A DNA stretch of 64,000 bases from contig CAKSNH010000002.1 in NCBI GenBank assembly GCA_934476075.1, positions 62,001 to 126,000 of the forward strand, given 5' to 3'. The stretch is from an uncultured Clostridia bacterium. Lineage in GTDB: Bacteria > Bacillota > Clostridia > UBA1381. Shown piece by piece: positions 8,481 to 17,689 of this stretch (position 1 is its first letter; each line of letters opens with the position of its first letter). Under the pieces are notes generated by a model, which had not been told where the DNA came from, made no database searches, and saw nothing but the letters and a program-made list of their open reading frames with translations. The position numbers and the translations under genes are program-made.

Positions 8481-8482
8481 AC
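8412..8482 (-). ncRNA. Predicted independent small RNA of about 70 nt
   Basis: The minus strand carries an ideal promoter (8489-8517) and, about 35 bases into the transcript, a perfect 10-bp terminator hairpin CGTTTCGATT/AATCGAAACG (8423-8448) followed by a run of seven T. The predicted RNA spans about 8482 to 8412. Its first 30 bases (AAGAATAAC..GATTTGCGGCAAT) are complementary to DNA at about 8343-8370, beyond its own terminator. The unit is therefore an interrupted inverted repeat in which a read-through RNA could pair end to end. A 34-codon ORF crosses the hairpin but lacks a ribosome binding site. Function unknown; an antitoxin-type or trans-acting RNA is possible. Confidence 0.6.
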
Positions 8483-8488
8483 AAATTC

Positions 8489-8517
8489 ATTATACTATTA
8501 AACATAATATTTGTCAA
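8489..8517 (-). promoter_or_regulatory. Consensus sigma-A promoter of the small RNA
   Basis: On the minus strand, TTGACA at 8512-8517, a 17-base spacer, and TATAAT at 8489-8494: a full match to both hexamers. No protein gene follows in that direction before the terminator. Confidence 0.85.
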
Positions 8518-8631
8518 TACATAAATTAAAAATATAACAAAAAGTCGATTTATTATATGTACAAATAATATTTTTTGTGATAAACTATGCACTATGTATA
8601 AAAGACTTTTTGCAGAATAGGAGTGAATACT

Positions 8632-10047
8632 ATGGCAGATTGGCTGATTGCGGCATATGTAATCAATTTTATACTTATAATTGTTCTGGTATGCTTTGAA
8701 CGGCGAGAACCTGTGGTTGCTTTGGCTTGGGTGCTTGGGTTTACGGTGTTTCCGATGGTCGGATTTATTGTGTTTCTGTTTTTCGGACAGGGACTTAAAA
8801 GCTACAACAGAAAAAAATATCAGCTTAAAGCTCAGCACGATGAAGAATATTCCCGTATGCTCCATTTACAGCATGATATTCTCGAACATACCACCGATGA
8901 AAAATACACCGATATAATGCGGTACTTGCTAAACAGCAACAACAGTATCTATACGGAGGATAATTCGGTTGAAATATTTACGTCGGCAAAGGATAAATTT
9001 GACAGGCTGATATATGATATAGAACACGCAAAATATACAATAAATCTTTTGTATTTTATTATAAAAGACGATACAATAGGTAAGAAAATAATAGATTTGC
9101 TCACCAAAAAAGCCAAAGAAGGCGTAGAGGTGCGGCTATTGTATGATGATATAGGCAGCTTGTTCACACCGAAAAAATTATTCGAGCCGCTTAAAGAGGC
9201 GGGCGGAAAGGTGTATCAGTTTTTTCCGGTCAGACTCGGTTCATACCTTAAAATAAATCACAGAAACCACCGCAAAATAGTTGTTATTGACGGCAAGATT
9301 GGATATTTGGGCGGTATGAATATAGGCGATGAATATTTTGGATTGAAAAAGCCGTCACCGTGGCGTGACACGCATATGCGGATTGGCGGAAGTGCGGTGT
9401 ACTTTCTTCAAGAGCGTTTTGCGATGGATTGGCTTTATTCCACAAAAGAGGATTTGTCGGCGGAGTTCGGCAAGTTTTTTGCGGGTGTGGAAAGCGACGG
9501 AGATGTCGGCATACAGATAGCGTCAAGCGGCCCTGACTCTAAGGGTGAGGAAATCAAGTGTGCCATGATAAAAATGATTAATGACGCAGGAAAGAATATT
9601 TTAATTCAGACACCGTATTTTGTACCCGATAAGCCGTTTATGGAGAGTCTTATTGTGGCGGCAAAATCGGGGGTTGACGTTGAGGTTATGATTCCGGGGA
9701 TACCTGATAAAAAATATGTGTATTATACCACAATGTCGTATGTCGGTGAATTGCTCAATGCGGGGATAAAGGTGTATAAATATCCCGGCTTTATACATTC
9801 AAAGACCATGACGATTGATGACAGTATAAGCACTATCGGCACAACAAATATAGATATAAGAAGTTTTCAGCTGCATTTTGAGATTAATGCGTTTATATAT
9901 GACAGACACATTTCGGAAATCTGTCATGGCATATTTGATGCGGACAAATCAAAATGTGAGGAGATTACAAAGGAAAAATACAGCAAGCGTGGACTTTTAA
10001 ATATTATGAAGGAAGGCTTTTACAGATTATTTTCACCGATAATGTAA
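8632..10047 (+). CDS. cls: Cardiolipin synthase (phospholipase D family)
   Basis: Condenses two phosphatidylglycerol molecules, or related phospholipids, into cardiolipin at the membrane. Of 471 residues, the first 55 form two transmembrane helices. Two HKD phosphodiesterase motifs follow: HRKIVVID near residue 215 and HSKTMTID near residue 390, each followed by the GG/GT-N-I-D context typical of the family. The length is standard for ClsA-like enzymes. ATG at 8632 lies seven bases after AGGAGTG; a GTG at 8623 overlaps that site and is unlikely. A small membrane protein gene follows closely. Confidence 0.93.
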   Translation: MADWLIAAYVINFILIIVLVCFERREPVVALAWVLGFTVFPMVGFIVFLFFGQGLKSYNRKKYQLKAQHDEEYSRMLHLQHDILEHTTDEKYTDIMRYLLNSNNSIYTEDNSVEIFTSAKDKFDRLIYDIEHAKYTINLLYFIIKDDTIGKKIIDLLTKKAKEGVEVRLLYDDIGSLFTPKKLFEPLKEAGGKVYQFFPVRLGSYLKINHRNHRKIVVIDGKIGYLGGMNIGDEYFGLKKPSPWRDTHMRIGGSAVYFLQERFAMDWLYSTKEDLSAEFGKFFAGVESDGDVGIQIASSGPDSKGEEIKCAMIKMINDAGKNILIQTPYFVPDKPFMESLIVAAKSGVDVEVMIPGIPDKKYVYYTTMSYVGELLNAGIKVYKYPGFIHSKTMTIDDSISTIGTTNIDIRSFQLHFEINAFIYDRHISEICHGIFDADKSKCEEITKEKYSKRGLLNIMKEGFYRLFSPIM

Positions 10048-10064
10048 AAAGCGGAAAGGACAAT

Positions 10065-10379
10065 ATGAAAAAGATAAGGATAATATTTATAACGTGTTTT
10101 GTGTTTATGATTGTGGGTATGCTTTTACTCAGCAGCACAAAATTCAGCACCGCAATCGGGAATTGGGTGTGGCAAGATGTGGACAAGAACATACAATATA
10201 CACAGACGCAATCGAATTTGTTTGTAATATTTATGATGATATTGTTATTGGGAAGTCCTGTTATTGCGATAATTTTTGCGATAGTAAGACGTATACTGCG
10301 CAAACGTGAGTTGAAGCGTTTGGAGCGTGAGGGCAAAATCGAGGAGTATCGTGAAAAAGCGGAGAAATATAATATGTAA
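10065..10379 (+). CDS. Small two-helix membrane protein
   Basis: A 104-residue protein with hydrophobic helices at about 5-25 and 48-70, separated by a short extracytoplasmic loop. It ends in a strongly charged, helical C-terminal tail (RRILRKRELKRLEREGKIEEYREKAEKY). It lies 17 bases after cls and 18 before the next gene, so probably cotranscribed. No family recognised. Confidence 0.65.
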   Translation: MKKIRIIFITCFVFMIVGMLLLSSTKFSTAIGNWVWQDVDKNIQYTQTQSNLFVIFMMILLLGSPVIAIIFAIVRRILRKRELKRLEREGKIEEYREKAEKYNM

Positions 10380-10397
10380 TGTTTGAGGGAGAACATA

Positions 10398-12335
10398 ATG
10401 AAGAAAAAGATTTTAGGAATTGTTTTGGGGATTGCATTGATGCTCGGCACAGCGGCGGCGGTTTCGGCTAGTGCCAATTTCGCACAGATTGAAAGAGCGG
10501 AACAGCTTAATATGATAGAGAATAATTATCAGAACCGTGCGGAAAACTGGGTTAATGCAAAAATACAAATGTATCTTAACACAGATTTTATGTACATAAA
10601 CGATGTGCAGACAATGTGCGAAAAGCCGTATTTGTCGGACGGGAATACATTAGTACCGCTCAGAACGGTGGGCGAGGCTTTCGGAGCGGATATTTCATGG
10701 AATGGAGAAAATCGGGAAATAACCGTTACATATCTGAACAGCACCATAAAAATGAGTATAGGAAGTACCGTGGCGGAAACGGACGGTATTGCGGAAATTA
10801 TGCCTGCCGCACCCGAAATATCGGAAAACGGCGTCACAATGATACCGCTTAGATTTATTGCGGAGAAATTTGGTGCGGAGGTTGATTTTGACGGGGAAAC
10901 CGGCGGAATATATGTCGGTATGTCACGTTTTGTGAACAATATTGTAACAGACAGCGTGAAAAATGAAAAGATAGGGGACAGCTATTGGAACTGGACTATC
11001 GACAACGGCGATGATTTTGAAATTTATGCAAATGATATGGACTATGTGTGCCTTATGGGGAACGGCGGACGGATTTATATTACTGCGGAAAATCGTGCGT
11101 CAAGTCCGAAAAGAGATATGCAGGAAATATTGGCATACTATTCCGAGTTTGCATACCATAATTCAGCTCCCGACAGTAAAACAGGGCTTGGAGAGTCGGT
11201 AGTAAGCGTTAATGATGACGGATACGATTATCTGGATTTGACTGTAAATAAACAGGCGAACAGATTTGAAATAAGAAAAATATATACAGATGATACGGTG
11301 TATGGTATATATTACTCGATTTATAACGATGTAACAGACAAATATCTGGAAAAGTATAAAAATATAATAGATAGCTTTACAGTGGGATATGACCGGACAA
11401 AAGATGTGTATGACACAAATACGCTCGATGAAATGGGTTGTTATAAGTTCAGTAATGCGGAGTTTAATATAAGCTGTAAAATCCCTGTGAGATTTACAGA
11501 GTATTATGACGATACGGAAATACTTTTTATAAATCTGAACGGCGAATATACGGACAGTGAAATCAAAATGACGGTTTATCCGAAAAAGAACGGATATGAC
11601 GCATTGTCGGCGGCTAAATATGATTTGGCGATGCAGAAAAAAGTGCTTGACGAGGAAAACAGCGTATTTTCAAGTGTACTCCCATATAATGAGAGCCGAT
11701 GTACCGCATATTATTTTACGCAAAGCTATAACGGCGGTACGGCATATGATTTTGACAGAAAAGATATTTATATCGAAAGCGGAGAATATGTATATAACAT
11801 CAATGTAAAAATGGCGAAAAATCAGGACAGCCGACTGCTTGATTATATTATAGACAGCTTTGAGTTCGGGGAGATAGAATTGTCCGAGGGACAGGCAATG
11901 ACCGAAAAACAGGTATTGAGTGTTGATGATACCAAAAAAGCATACACTGATGAATTTGAAACCATGATACCGAAAGAATGGGAATGGATTGACTATAAAA
12001 GCAATTCACTCAGTATAATGGACTATGATAACGAGGCGACAATAACAATAAATCTTACAGAAAAGAACGATAGTCCGCAGAGCATTATGCGTAGTTACTT
12101 AAATCACTTGGAGTTAAAGGGAGCAAATCTGACAGAGGATATAACCGATGTGAGGCTTGGCAGATACAGCGGCTGCAAGGCGGTAATATCGGGCAACGGG
12201 ACATATTTGACGGTGTACAGATTAGATGCCGGTGACAAGATGCTGGAAGTGATTATTATGACGAATGAATTGTTCTATAATAATCGGTATATAAATTATG
12301 CGGAGAATGTTATAAGAAATATCAATCTGAAATAG
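10398..12335 (+). CDS. Secreted protein with copper-amine-oxidase-like stalk domain
   Basis: Encodes 645 residues. An N-terminal signal peptide (KKKILGIVLGIALMLGTAAA...SA) is followed by a pair of stalk repeats (about residues 55-175). Each has the VPLR or IPLRF-x-AE-x-F/G-A pattern of the copper amine oxidase N-terminal-like domain common in Clostridia. The remaining 450 residues contain two or three repeated modules that start with EFNISCKIP or EFETMIPKEW and resemble PsbP/DcrB-like folds. No anchor is seen, so the protein is probably exported and cell-surface associated. ATG chosen at 10398 after GAGGGAGAAC. Function unknown. Confidence 0.75.
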   Translation: MKKKILGIVLGIALMLGTAAAVSASANFAQIERAEQLNMIENNYQNRAENWVNAKIQMYLNTDFMYINDVQTMCEKPYLSDGNTLVPLRTVGEAFGADISWNGENREITVTYLNSTIKMSIGSTVAETDGIAEIMPAAPEISENGVTMIPLRFIAEKFGAEVDFDGETGGIYVGMSRFVNNIVTDSVKNEKIGDSYWNWTIDNGDDFEIYANDMDYVCLMGNGGRIYITAENRASSPKRDMQEILAYYSEFAYHNSAPDSKTGLGESVVSVNDDGYDYLDLTVNKQANRFEIRKIYTDDTVYGIYYSIYNDVTDKYLEKYKNIIDSFTVGYDRTKDVYDTNTLDEMGCYKFSNAEFNISCKIPVRFTEYYDDTEILFINLNGEYTDSEIKMTVYPKKNGYDALSAAKYDLAMQKKVLDEENSVFSSVLPYNESRCTAYYFTQSYNGGTAYDFDRKDIYIESGEYVYNINVKMAKNQDSRLLDYIIDSFEFGEIELSEGQAMTEKQVLSVDDTKKAYTDEFETMIPKEWEWIDYKSNSLSIMDYDNEATITINLTEKNDSPQSIMRSYLNHLELKGANLTEDITDVRLGRYSGCKAVISGNGTYLTVYRLDAGDKMLEVIIMTNELFYNNRYINYAENVIRNINLK

Positions 12336-12437
12336 AATATATCAATATTTGCAATATTTACGGCAGAAAAAGCAATGTATTTATAGCAGTGGGTATGATA
12401 TTATAAAGAAAAAATTATTAATGCGGAGGATATTGAT

Positions 12438-14576
12438 ATGATAAACGTAACGGGAAATTGTTTTCACTTGCAGGGGAAGAATATAAGCTACATAATTCAA
12501 GTGGACGAGCATGGGTATGTACTTCATAATTATTTCGGGAAAAAGATAACGCTTAGAAATACCGATACGGTTTTGCCGCCTTGGAAAAGCTGGGGAGTGG
12601 TGCTTGACGGGGTGTCGCTTGATATGTTAAGACAGGAGTATCCGGCATACGGCTATTCCGATTTGCGTGACGGAGCATATACGGCTAAAAACAAGGACGG
12701 CAACAGTATTTCGTATCTGCTTTATAAGTCATATGAAATTATAAAGGGCAAACCGGTATTGGAGGGACTGCCGTCAACATTTGCAGACGGGGACGAGGCA
12801 CAAACCTTGGAAATAACGGTATGTGACAGTGTTACGGGATTGGAAGCGGTGCTTTGCTATACCGTGTTTGACAAGTATGATGTTGTTTGCAGAAATACAA
12901 GATTTGTCAACCGTTCCGATGATGATATTACGCTTGAAAGTGCATATTCGGCGAATGTGGATTTTTTAAGTCATGACTATGATGTAATTTATCTGACAGG
13001 CTCATGGGGCAGAGAAAGGGATATAGTCCGCACACCGCTTGAACATGGTATGCGTCTGGAAGTGTCGAATGCAAGGGGAATAAGCGGACATCAGATAAAT
13101 CCGTTTGCGGCTATGTGCGATAAAAAGGCTACCGAGCAGAGCGGTGAATGTTACGGATTTTCGCTTGTGTACAGCGGTAATCATTCCACAATGTTTGAGG
13201 TTGACCAGTTCGGCTCGACAAGAGTACATTCGGGAATAAATCCGCTCGGCTTTGAATGGATTTTGAAAAAGGGTGAAGTGTTCCAAACACCCGAATGTGT
13301 AATGGCATATTCGGCGGACGGCTTGGGCGGTATGTCGAGAGCATACCATGACATATACAGAAATAATTTGTGCCGCAGCAAATGGCAGAATAAACGCCGT
13401 CCTATTTTGATTAATAATTGGGAAGGTACATATTTCGGTTTTACCGAAGAAAAATTGCTTGCCATGGCGAAAAGGGCAAAAGAGGCGGGAATTGAACTTT
13501 TTGTGCTTGACGACGGCTGGTTCGGCAAGCGTGACGATGACAGAACGTCATTGGGCGATTGGTTTGTGTACAAGGATAAATTGCCGTGCGGAATAGACGG
13601 TTTGGCAAAGAAGATTAACGATATTGGTCTTGATTTCGGATTGTGGTTTGAGCCTGAAATGGTAAGCCCGATTAGCGAATTGTACGAAAAACACCCCGAC
13701 TGGGCAATAAGCGTACCGAACCGTACACCGGTGCAGTCGAGAAATCAGTATATCTTGGACCTTAGCAGAAAGGAAGTCTGCGATTATGTCGTAAAGGCAG
13801 TTTCGGATATATTGGCACAGGCGAATATTTCATATGTAAAATGGGATATGAACAGATGTATGACAGATGTGCCGTGCGGAGGATATAACCATAAATATAT
13901 GCTTGGCTTGTATGATGTTATGGAGCGTATTACATCGGCGTTCCCTGATGTATTGTTCGAGGGCTGCTGTTCGGGCGGCGGACGGTTTGACGCAGGTATT
14001 CTGCATTATATGCCTCAGATATGGGCAAGCGACAATTCGGACGCAGTGTCAAGACTTCGCATACAGTACGGCACATCAATGTGCTATCCGCAGTCGACCA
14101 TTTCCGCACACGTTACGGCAGTGCCGAACCATCAGACAAATCGTGTCTGCTCGCTGAAAACACGAGGCGATGTAGCGTATATAGGTGCGTTCGGATATGA
14201 ACTTGATATTACAAAATTGTCCGATGAGGAATTTGAGCAAGTGAAAGAACAGATTGCACAGTATAATAAATTGCGTGATTTTGTGCCGAACGGTGATTTT
14301 TACCGCTTGGAAAGTCCGTTTGAGGGCAACACTTGTGTATGGGAAGTGGTATCGAAGGATAAGAAAAAAGTGTTCCTGTGTGCAACGGAGATATTGTCGA
14401 TTGCAAACGAGCATTTTAATTATGTTAAATTGCAGGGTCTGGACGAAAATGCGGTATATACCGATGTTAGTACAGGCGAGGAGATATACGGTGACGAGCT
14501 TATGGGACGTGGCGTGATGATGGAATATCCATACGGCGATTTTGTGAGCGTGACGAAAATTTTTGAAGTGAAGTAA
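12438..14576 (+). CDS. Alpha-galactosidase, glycoside hydrolase family 36
   Basis: Removes terminal alpha-galactosyl units from melibiose, raffinose-family sugars or galactomannans. The protein has 712 residues and no signal peptide, so it is intracellular. It has an N-terminal beta-sandwich and a central (beta/alpha)8 barrel with the GH36 signatures DDGWFGKRDDD, GLWFEPEMV, the nucleophile Asp in YVKWDMNR (near residue 470) and the acid/base Asp in WASDNSDA (near 531). The CSGGGRFD motif is also typical. The start follows GGAGGA. It is a single gene; no transporter or regulator is beside it, though galM lies 39 kb away. Substrate specificity within GH36 cannot be read. Confidence 0.93.
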   Translation: MINVTGNCFHLQGKNISYIIQVDEHGYVLHNYFGKKITLRNTDTVLPPWKSWGVVLDGVSLDMLRQEYPAYGYSDLRDGAYTAKNKDGNSISYLLYKSYEIIKGKPVLEGLPSTFADGDEAQTLEITVCDSVTGLEAVLCYTVFDKYDVVCRNTRFVNRSDDDITLESAYSANVDFLSHDYDVIYLTGSWGRERDIVRTPLEHGMRLEVSNARGISGHQINPFAAMCDKKATEQSGECYGFSLVYSGNHSTMFEVDQFGSTRVHSGINPLGFEWILKKGEVFQTPECVMAYSADGLGGMSRAYHDIYRNNLCRSKWQNKRRPILINNWEGTYFGFTEEKLLAMAKRAKEAGIELFVLDDGWFGKRDDDRTSLGDWFVYKDKLPCGIDGLAKKINDIGLDFGLWFEPEMVSPISELYEKHPDWAISVPNRTPVQSRNQYILDLSRKEVCDYVVKAVSDILAQANISYVKWDMNRCMTDVPCGGYNHKYMLGLYDVMERITSAFPDVLFEGCCSGGGRFDAGILHYMPQIWASDNSDAVSRLRIQYGTSMCYPQSTISAHVTAVPNHQTNRVCSLKTRGDVAYIGAFGYELDITKLSDEEFEQVKEQIAQYNKLRDFVPNGDFYRLESPFEGNTCVWEVVSKDKKKVFLCATEILSIANEHFNYVKLQGLDENAVYTDVSTGEEIYGDELMGRGVMMEYPYGDFVSVTKIFEVK

Positions 14577-14598
14577 TAAAGTTTGATAAAAGCAGGAG

Positions 14599-14661
14599 GA
14601 ATAAGGCAGCATTTTTGATTTTCTGTCATTGTGATTTACACAATTTTCTAAAAATTAAAAA
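14599..14661 (+). repeat. Dispersed palindromic repeat, copy A
   Basis: First of seven copies of a unit of about 60 bases. The unit reads: GAATAAGGCAGC, then a T-rich stretch TTTTTGATTTT, then TCATTGCG..TTTACGCAA (an imperfect palindrome), then TTTCCTACAAATTAAAAA. This copy has diverged in the palindrome (TTGTGATTTACACAA) but keeps the pairing through compensating changes. It begins just beyond the alpha-galactosidase stop. Confidence 0.85.
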
Positions 14662-14716
14662 ACACCGCCGTCAAATTCAGACTTAAAAATCCGAATTTGA
14701 CGGCGGTGTTTTTTAC
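14661..14716. terminator. Strong bidirectional terminator
   Basis: A perfect 18-bp stem, AACACCGCCGTCAAATTC with its complement (14661-14678 and 14693-14710), flanked by A- and T-runs. It separates the alpha-galactosidase and hcp, which converge here. Confidence 0.92.
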
Positions 14717-14724
14717 GAAAAATT

Positions 14725-16317
14725 TCAGCCTAAAATAGCTTTTAAATCTTCTTCGGGAGTGCTGATAGGGGCAATGCCGAAGTTTTCAACCAAATAGTTT
14801 AATACATTCGGTGAAATGAATGCCGGCAGTGTAGGACCAAGACGGATATTTTTAATGCCCAGATGCAAAAGGCTAAGCAATATGCAGACCGCTTTTTGTT
14901 CGTACCATGACAATACAAGTGAAAGCGGAAGTTCGTTTATACCACATTCAAAAGCCTCAGCCAAAGCTGATGCAACTTTAATCGCACTGTATGCGTCATT
15001 GCATTGTCCCATGTCCATAATTCTCGGCAGACCGTTTATGTCGCCCAAATCAAGGTCGTTAAATCTGTATTTTCCGCACGCAAGCGTCAATATTACAGTA
15101 TCTTTCGGGGTTTGCTTAACAAACTCGGTGTAGTAGTTTCTGCCGGCTCTTGCACCGTCACATCCGCCCACAAGGAAGAAATGCTTTATATCCCCGTTCT
15201 TTACGGCGTCGATAACCTTGTCGGCAATACCCAATACCGCACCGTGACTAAATCCTGTCATGACATACGAACCGCCGTTGATACCTGTGCGTGATTGTTT
15301 TTCTTTGTATCCGCCAAGTTCCAACGCTTTTCTGATTACAGGAGCAAAGTCCTTGTTTTCGTCAATGTGCACCACATTCGGATAAGACACAACCTCTGTT
15401 GTAAATACTCTGTCGGCATAGCTTGGTTTTACAGGCATAAGGCAGTTTGTTGTAAACAAAACCGCACCCGGAATATTGTCAAATTCTTTTTGCTGATTTT
15501 GCCATGCAGTGCCGAAGTTGCCTTTCAAATGAGGGTATTTTTTCAGTACGGGATATGCGTGTGCAGGCAGCATCTCGCCGTGAGTGTAGATATTGATACC
15601 CATATCTTTTGTCTGTTCAAGCAGAATTTCCAAATCTCTCAAATCGTGTCCCGTAACAACGATAAACGGACCTTCCTCAATGTCAAGCGACACTTTGGTA
15701 GGACTTGGAACACCGTATGCGGTAGTGTTGGCACGGTCGAGCATTTCCATACATTTCAGATTGATTTCGCCTACTTCAAGAGTGATTGCAAGCAAATCCT
15801 CCATTGTACGGTTGTAGCTTATCACTGCCAATGCTTTATAGAAAAATTCGTTTACACTTTCATCGGTATAGCCAAGCACCATTGCATGGTATGCGTAAGC
15901 GGCGATACCTTTAATTCCGAATAATATTAATGATTTCAGCGAGCGTATATCTTCATCGGCGTCCCAGATTAGGCTTACGTCATAATCGGACGTATTTCCG
16001 CACGGCGACTGACAGACCGCACAATCGGGAACAATTCTGTTTTTTTCTGCGTGTACTTTGGCAATCATATCTTCAAACACATCATCATTAAAATTAACGT
16101 TTGTAAGAGTTGTAAAAAGTCCTTCGATAATTATTCTGTCGGTATTATCGGTTTTGGGATTATTTTCACACGCTCTTGCCAAACCGATAAGAGCACCTGT
16201 CAGTTTGTCCTGTAACTCCGCTGTTTTTGCACTTTTTCCGCAGACGCCCGCATTGCCTGTGCAGCCTGAGCAGCCGGCGGTCTGTTCACATTGGTAGCAA
16301 AACATTTTTGTATTCAT
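14725..16317 (-). CDS. hcp: Hybrid cluster protein (hydroxylamine reductase)
   Basis: An iron-sulfur protein with a [4Fe-4S] cluster and a hybrid [4Fe-2O-2S] cluster. It reduces hydroxylamine in vitro and is linked to NO detoxification and S-nitrosylation in other bacteria. Of 530 residues, the N-terminus carries the first cluster motif CYQCEQTAGC..C..C. Later Cys residues (CAVCQSPCG, LTTNCLMPV, FFLVGGCDGA, LACGKYRF) match the hybrid-cluster ligand regions. ATG at 16317 with AAGGAG. It is monocistronic, and no hcr reductase gene is adjacent. The promoter carries a 16-bp palindrome at -41.5 (separate entry), so activation by a CRP/FNR-family regulator is likely. Confidence 0.95.
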   Translation of the reverse strand: MNTKMFCYQCEQTAGCSGCTGNAGVCGKSAKTAELQDKLTGALIGLARACENNPKTDNTDRIIIEGLFTTLTNVNFNDDVFEDMIAKVHAEKNRIVPDCAVCQSPCGNTSDYDVSLIWDADEDIRSLKSLILFGIKGIAAYAYHAMVLGYTDESVNEFFYKALAVISYNRTMEDLLAITLEVGEINLKCMEMLDRANTTAYGVPSPTKVSLDIEEGPFIVVTGHDLRDLEILLEQTKDMGINIYTHGEMLPAHAYPVLKKYPHLKGNFGTAWQNQQKEFDNIPGAVLFTTNCLMPVKPSYADRVFTTEVVSYPNVVHIDENKDFAPVIRKALELGGYKEKQSRTGINGGSYVMTGFSHGAVLGIADKVIDAVKNGDIKHFFLVGGCDGARAGRNYYTEFVKQTPKDTVILTLACGKYRFNDLDLGDINGLPRIMDMGQCNDAYSAIKVASALAEAFECGINELPLSLVLSWYEQKAVCILLSLLHLGIKNIRLGPTLPAFISPNVLNYLVENFGIAPISTPEEDLKAILG

Positions 16318-16380
16318 AGCAATTCTCCTTATATATTAAATCTGTGTTGTTCATTTTATTTGCCGTTTGGCATTGATAGT

Positions 16381-16423
16381 ATTATAATATAATTTATAAT
16401 AAATTTCTGTTGTATTTACAACA
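16381..16423 (-). promoter_or_regulatory. hcp promoter with CRP/FNR-type palindromic activator site
   Basis: The palindrome TGTTGTAAATACAACA (16408-16423) is a perfect inverted repeat with a two-base centre. The minus-strand -10 hexamer TATAAT lies at 16381-16386. The palindrome's centre is 29.5 bases above the first base of the -10, placing it at -41.5. That is exactly the position of a class II CRP/FNR-family activator, and no -35 hexamer is present. In several anaerobes hcp is controlled by HcpR, a CRP/FNR-family NO sensor; the identity of the regulator here is inference. Confidence 0.6.
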
Positions 16424-16541
16424 TAAAAATTATATTTTAAAGGAAAAAAGTGGATATTTAAAAAGGCATGAAATTATAATTTGTGCAAAAATAAACCCTT
16501 CGTGAGTATAATATATATTTGTAAAATGGAGTGAAATATAA

Positions 16542-16709
16542 TATAATACATACAGAGGACGTGCACTTGCAGTAGGGAAGGACGGAAGAACATTTAAAGA
16601 AATACATCATACTAATCATGGTAATCCCAAACATCATACAAATCCACATGAACATATAATTCATTGGAGTAGTAAAGGAAATCCTATTTTTGAAAAAGAT
16701 AAAAGATAA
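16542..16709 (+). pseudogene. C-terminal remnant of a polymorphic toxin
   Basis: An open frame of 55 codons with no start codon or ribosome binding site. It ends in a His-rich segment, KEIHHTNHGNPKHHTNPHEH, followed by IIHW. This pattern is familiar from C-terminal tips of RHS-like and other polymorphic toxins. It stops 19 bases before an immunity-like gene, the normal toxin-immunity spacing. A stop codon lies just upstream in frame, so the rest of the toxin has been lost. The toxin class is recognised by resemblance only. Confidence 0.55.
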
Positions 16710-16728
16710 ATAAAAGGAGAGATAAAAT

Positions 16729-16989
16729 ATGCAAGAATATGACAACAATTTTTTTGATGAGAGAGATTTAATTGAAGCATTAAACAGAGGCTGTGAAGTA
16801 GAATTTTTATATGATAACAAAAAATATTCAATTACGCATATTGACAATGGTATAAGTATAATTGAATTCAATAATTATGAAAGTGAACGAACTTATGTTG
16901 ACGCTCAAAAAGCAATGGAGTATGAATTTGGAGATAAAAAGCTCAGGGACATTATTTCCGATATGAAAGTTATTGACAGGTCTTTTTGA
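16729..16989 (+). CDS. Immunity-like protein, mosaic copy 1
   Basis: An 86-residue acidic cytosolic protein. Residues 1-37 and the last 27 are nearly identical to the gene at 18024, whereas the central block (about residues 38-59) differs. It lies 19 bases behind the toxin remnant, with AAGGAG upstream of the ATG. Its last codons and stop (TTT TTT TGA context) are formed by the start of a dispersed repeat. Assignment as an immunity protein rests on context and size; no named family is recognised. Confidence 0.6.
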   Translation: MQEYDNNFFDERDLIEALNRGCEVEFLYDNKKYSITHIDNGISIIEFNNYESERTYVDAQKAMEYEFGDKKLRDIISDMKVIDRSF

Positions 16990-17033
16990 TTTTCCGTCAT
17001 TGCGATTTACGCAATTTCCTAAAAATTAAAAAA
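16983..17033 (+). repeat. Dispersed palindromic repeat, copy B
   Basis: Contains TTTTTGATTTTCCGTCATTG, then CGATTTACGCAATTTCCT and AAAAATTAAAAA. Its first bases supply the stop codon of the preceding immunity-like gene, so the repeat and the coding end overlap. Confidence 0.85.
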
Positions 17034-17064
17034 TATTATTGGAAGTCAATAAGGATGATTAATA

Positions 17065-17583
17065 ATGTATAAGATAAATTTTGATAAACATATCGACTTA
17101 ATTAATTGGGAATGTATTTATTGGGGTATAAAAGAACATCTGATAGAACCCGATAATGCTATTATATATGCAAATAAAGTAATTGACGAAAATAGTGATG
17201 CCGCTACTCCTGAAATAATAGAATTGCTAATTATTGATGATATATCTAATGACAATGTTTTACAATTAATTGAAAAAATGTTTTCTGATAAAACAAGGCT
17301 GAATAAAGCAAAAGCAACCGCTATGAGGACACTTAGATATATTATTCTGTTTGAAGTCAAAATGAACAGTAATAATAATCAAATATTGTTGGACGAAATA
17401 GAAAGTATTTATGCAGATTTTGATTATCCGTCAGATATGGAAAATTTTATGGCATATATGCCGGTGACAGATGATGAATATGATGTTTCAAATCACTCTG
17501 CCAAAGAAAATGAACAAAGACTTGTAAATAATTTTAATTTATTTATGTGCAATGAATTGAAATTTTTGAAAAAAAGTAAATAG
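17065..17583 (+). CDS. DUF2247-like immunity protein
   Basis: A 172-residue acidic, helical, cytosolic protein. The region INWECIYWGIKEHLI...ANKVIDE..IIELLII resembles the conserved N-terminal part of DUF2247, a family found mostly in polymorphic-toxin immunity loci. ATG at 17065 follows a weak AAGGATG site. It is the second member of a run of immunity-like genes on the same strand. A+T content is higher than in the housekeeping genes on either side, consistent with acquired DNA. The partner toxin is not in the window. Confidence 0.6.
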   Translation: MYKINFDKHIDLINWECIYWGIKEHLIEPDNAIIYANKVIDENSDAATPEIIELLIIDDISNDNVLQLIEKMFSDKTRLNKAKATAMRTLRYIILFEVKMNSNNNQILLDEIESIYADFDYPSDMENFMAYMPVTDDEYDVSNHSAKENEQRLVNNFNLFMCNELKFLKKSK

Positions 17584-17689
17584 ATTATTTATTTTGATAA
17601 TATTTTTAAGCTATATTAAAGATAGTGTTATAAATATAATTTTTTTGAAAGTGAATTTTCAAAATCAAGAAAGCCGGTGACTGCTTAAT

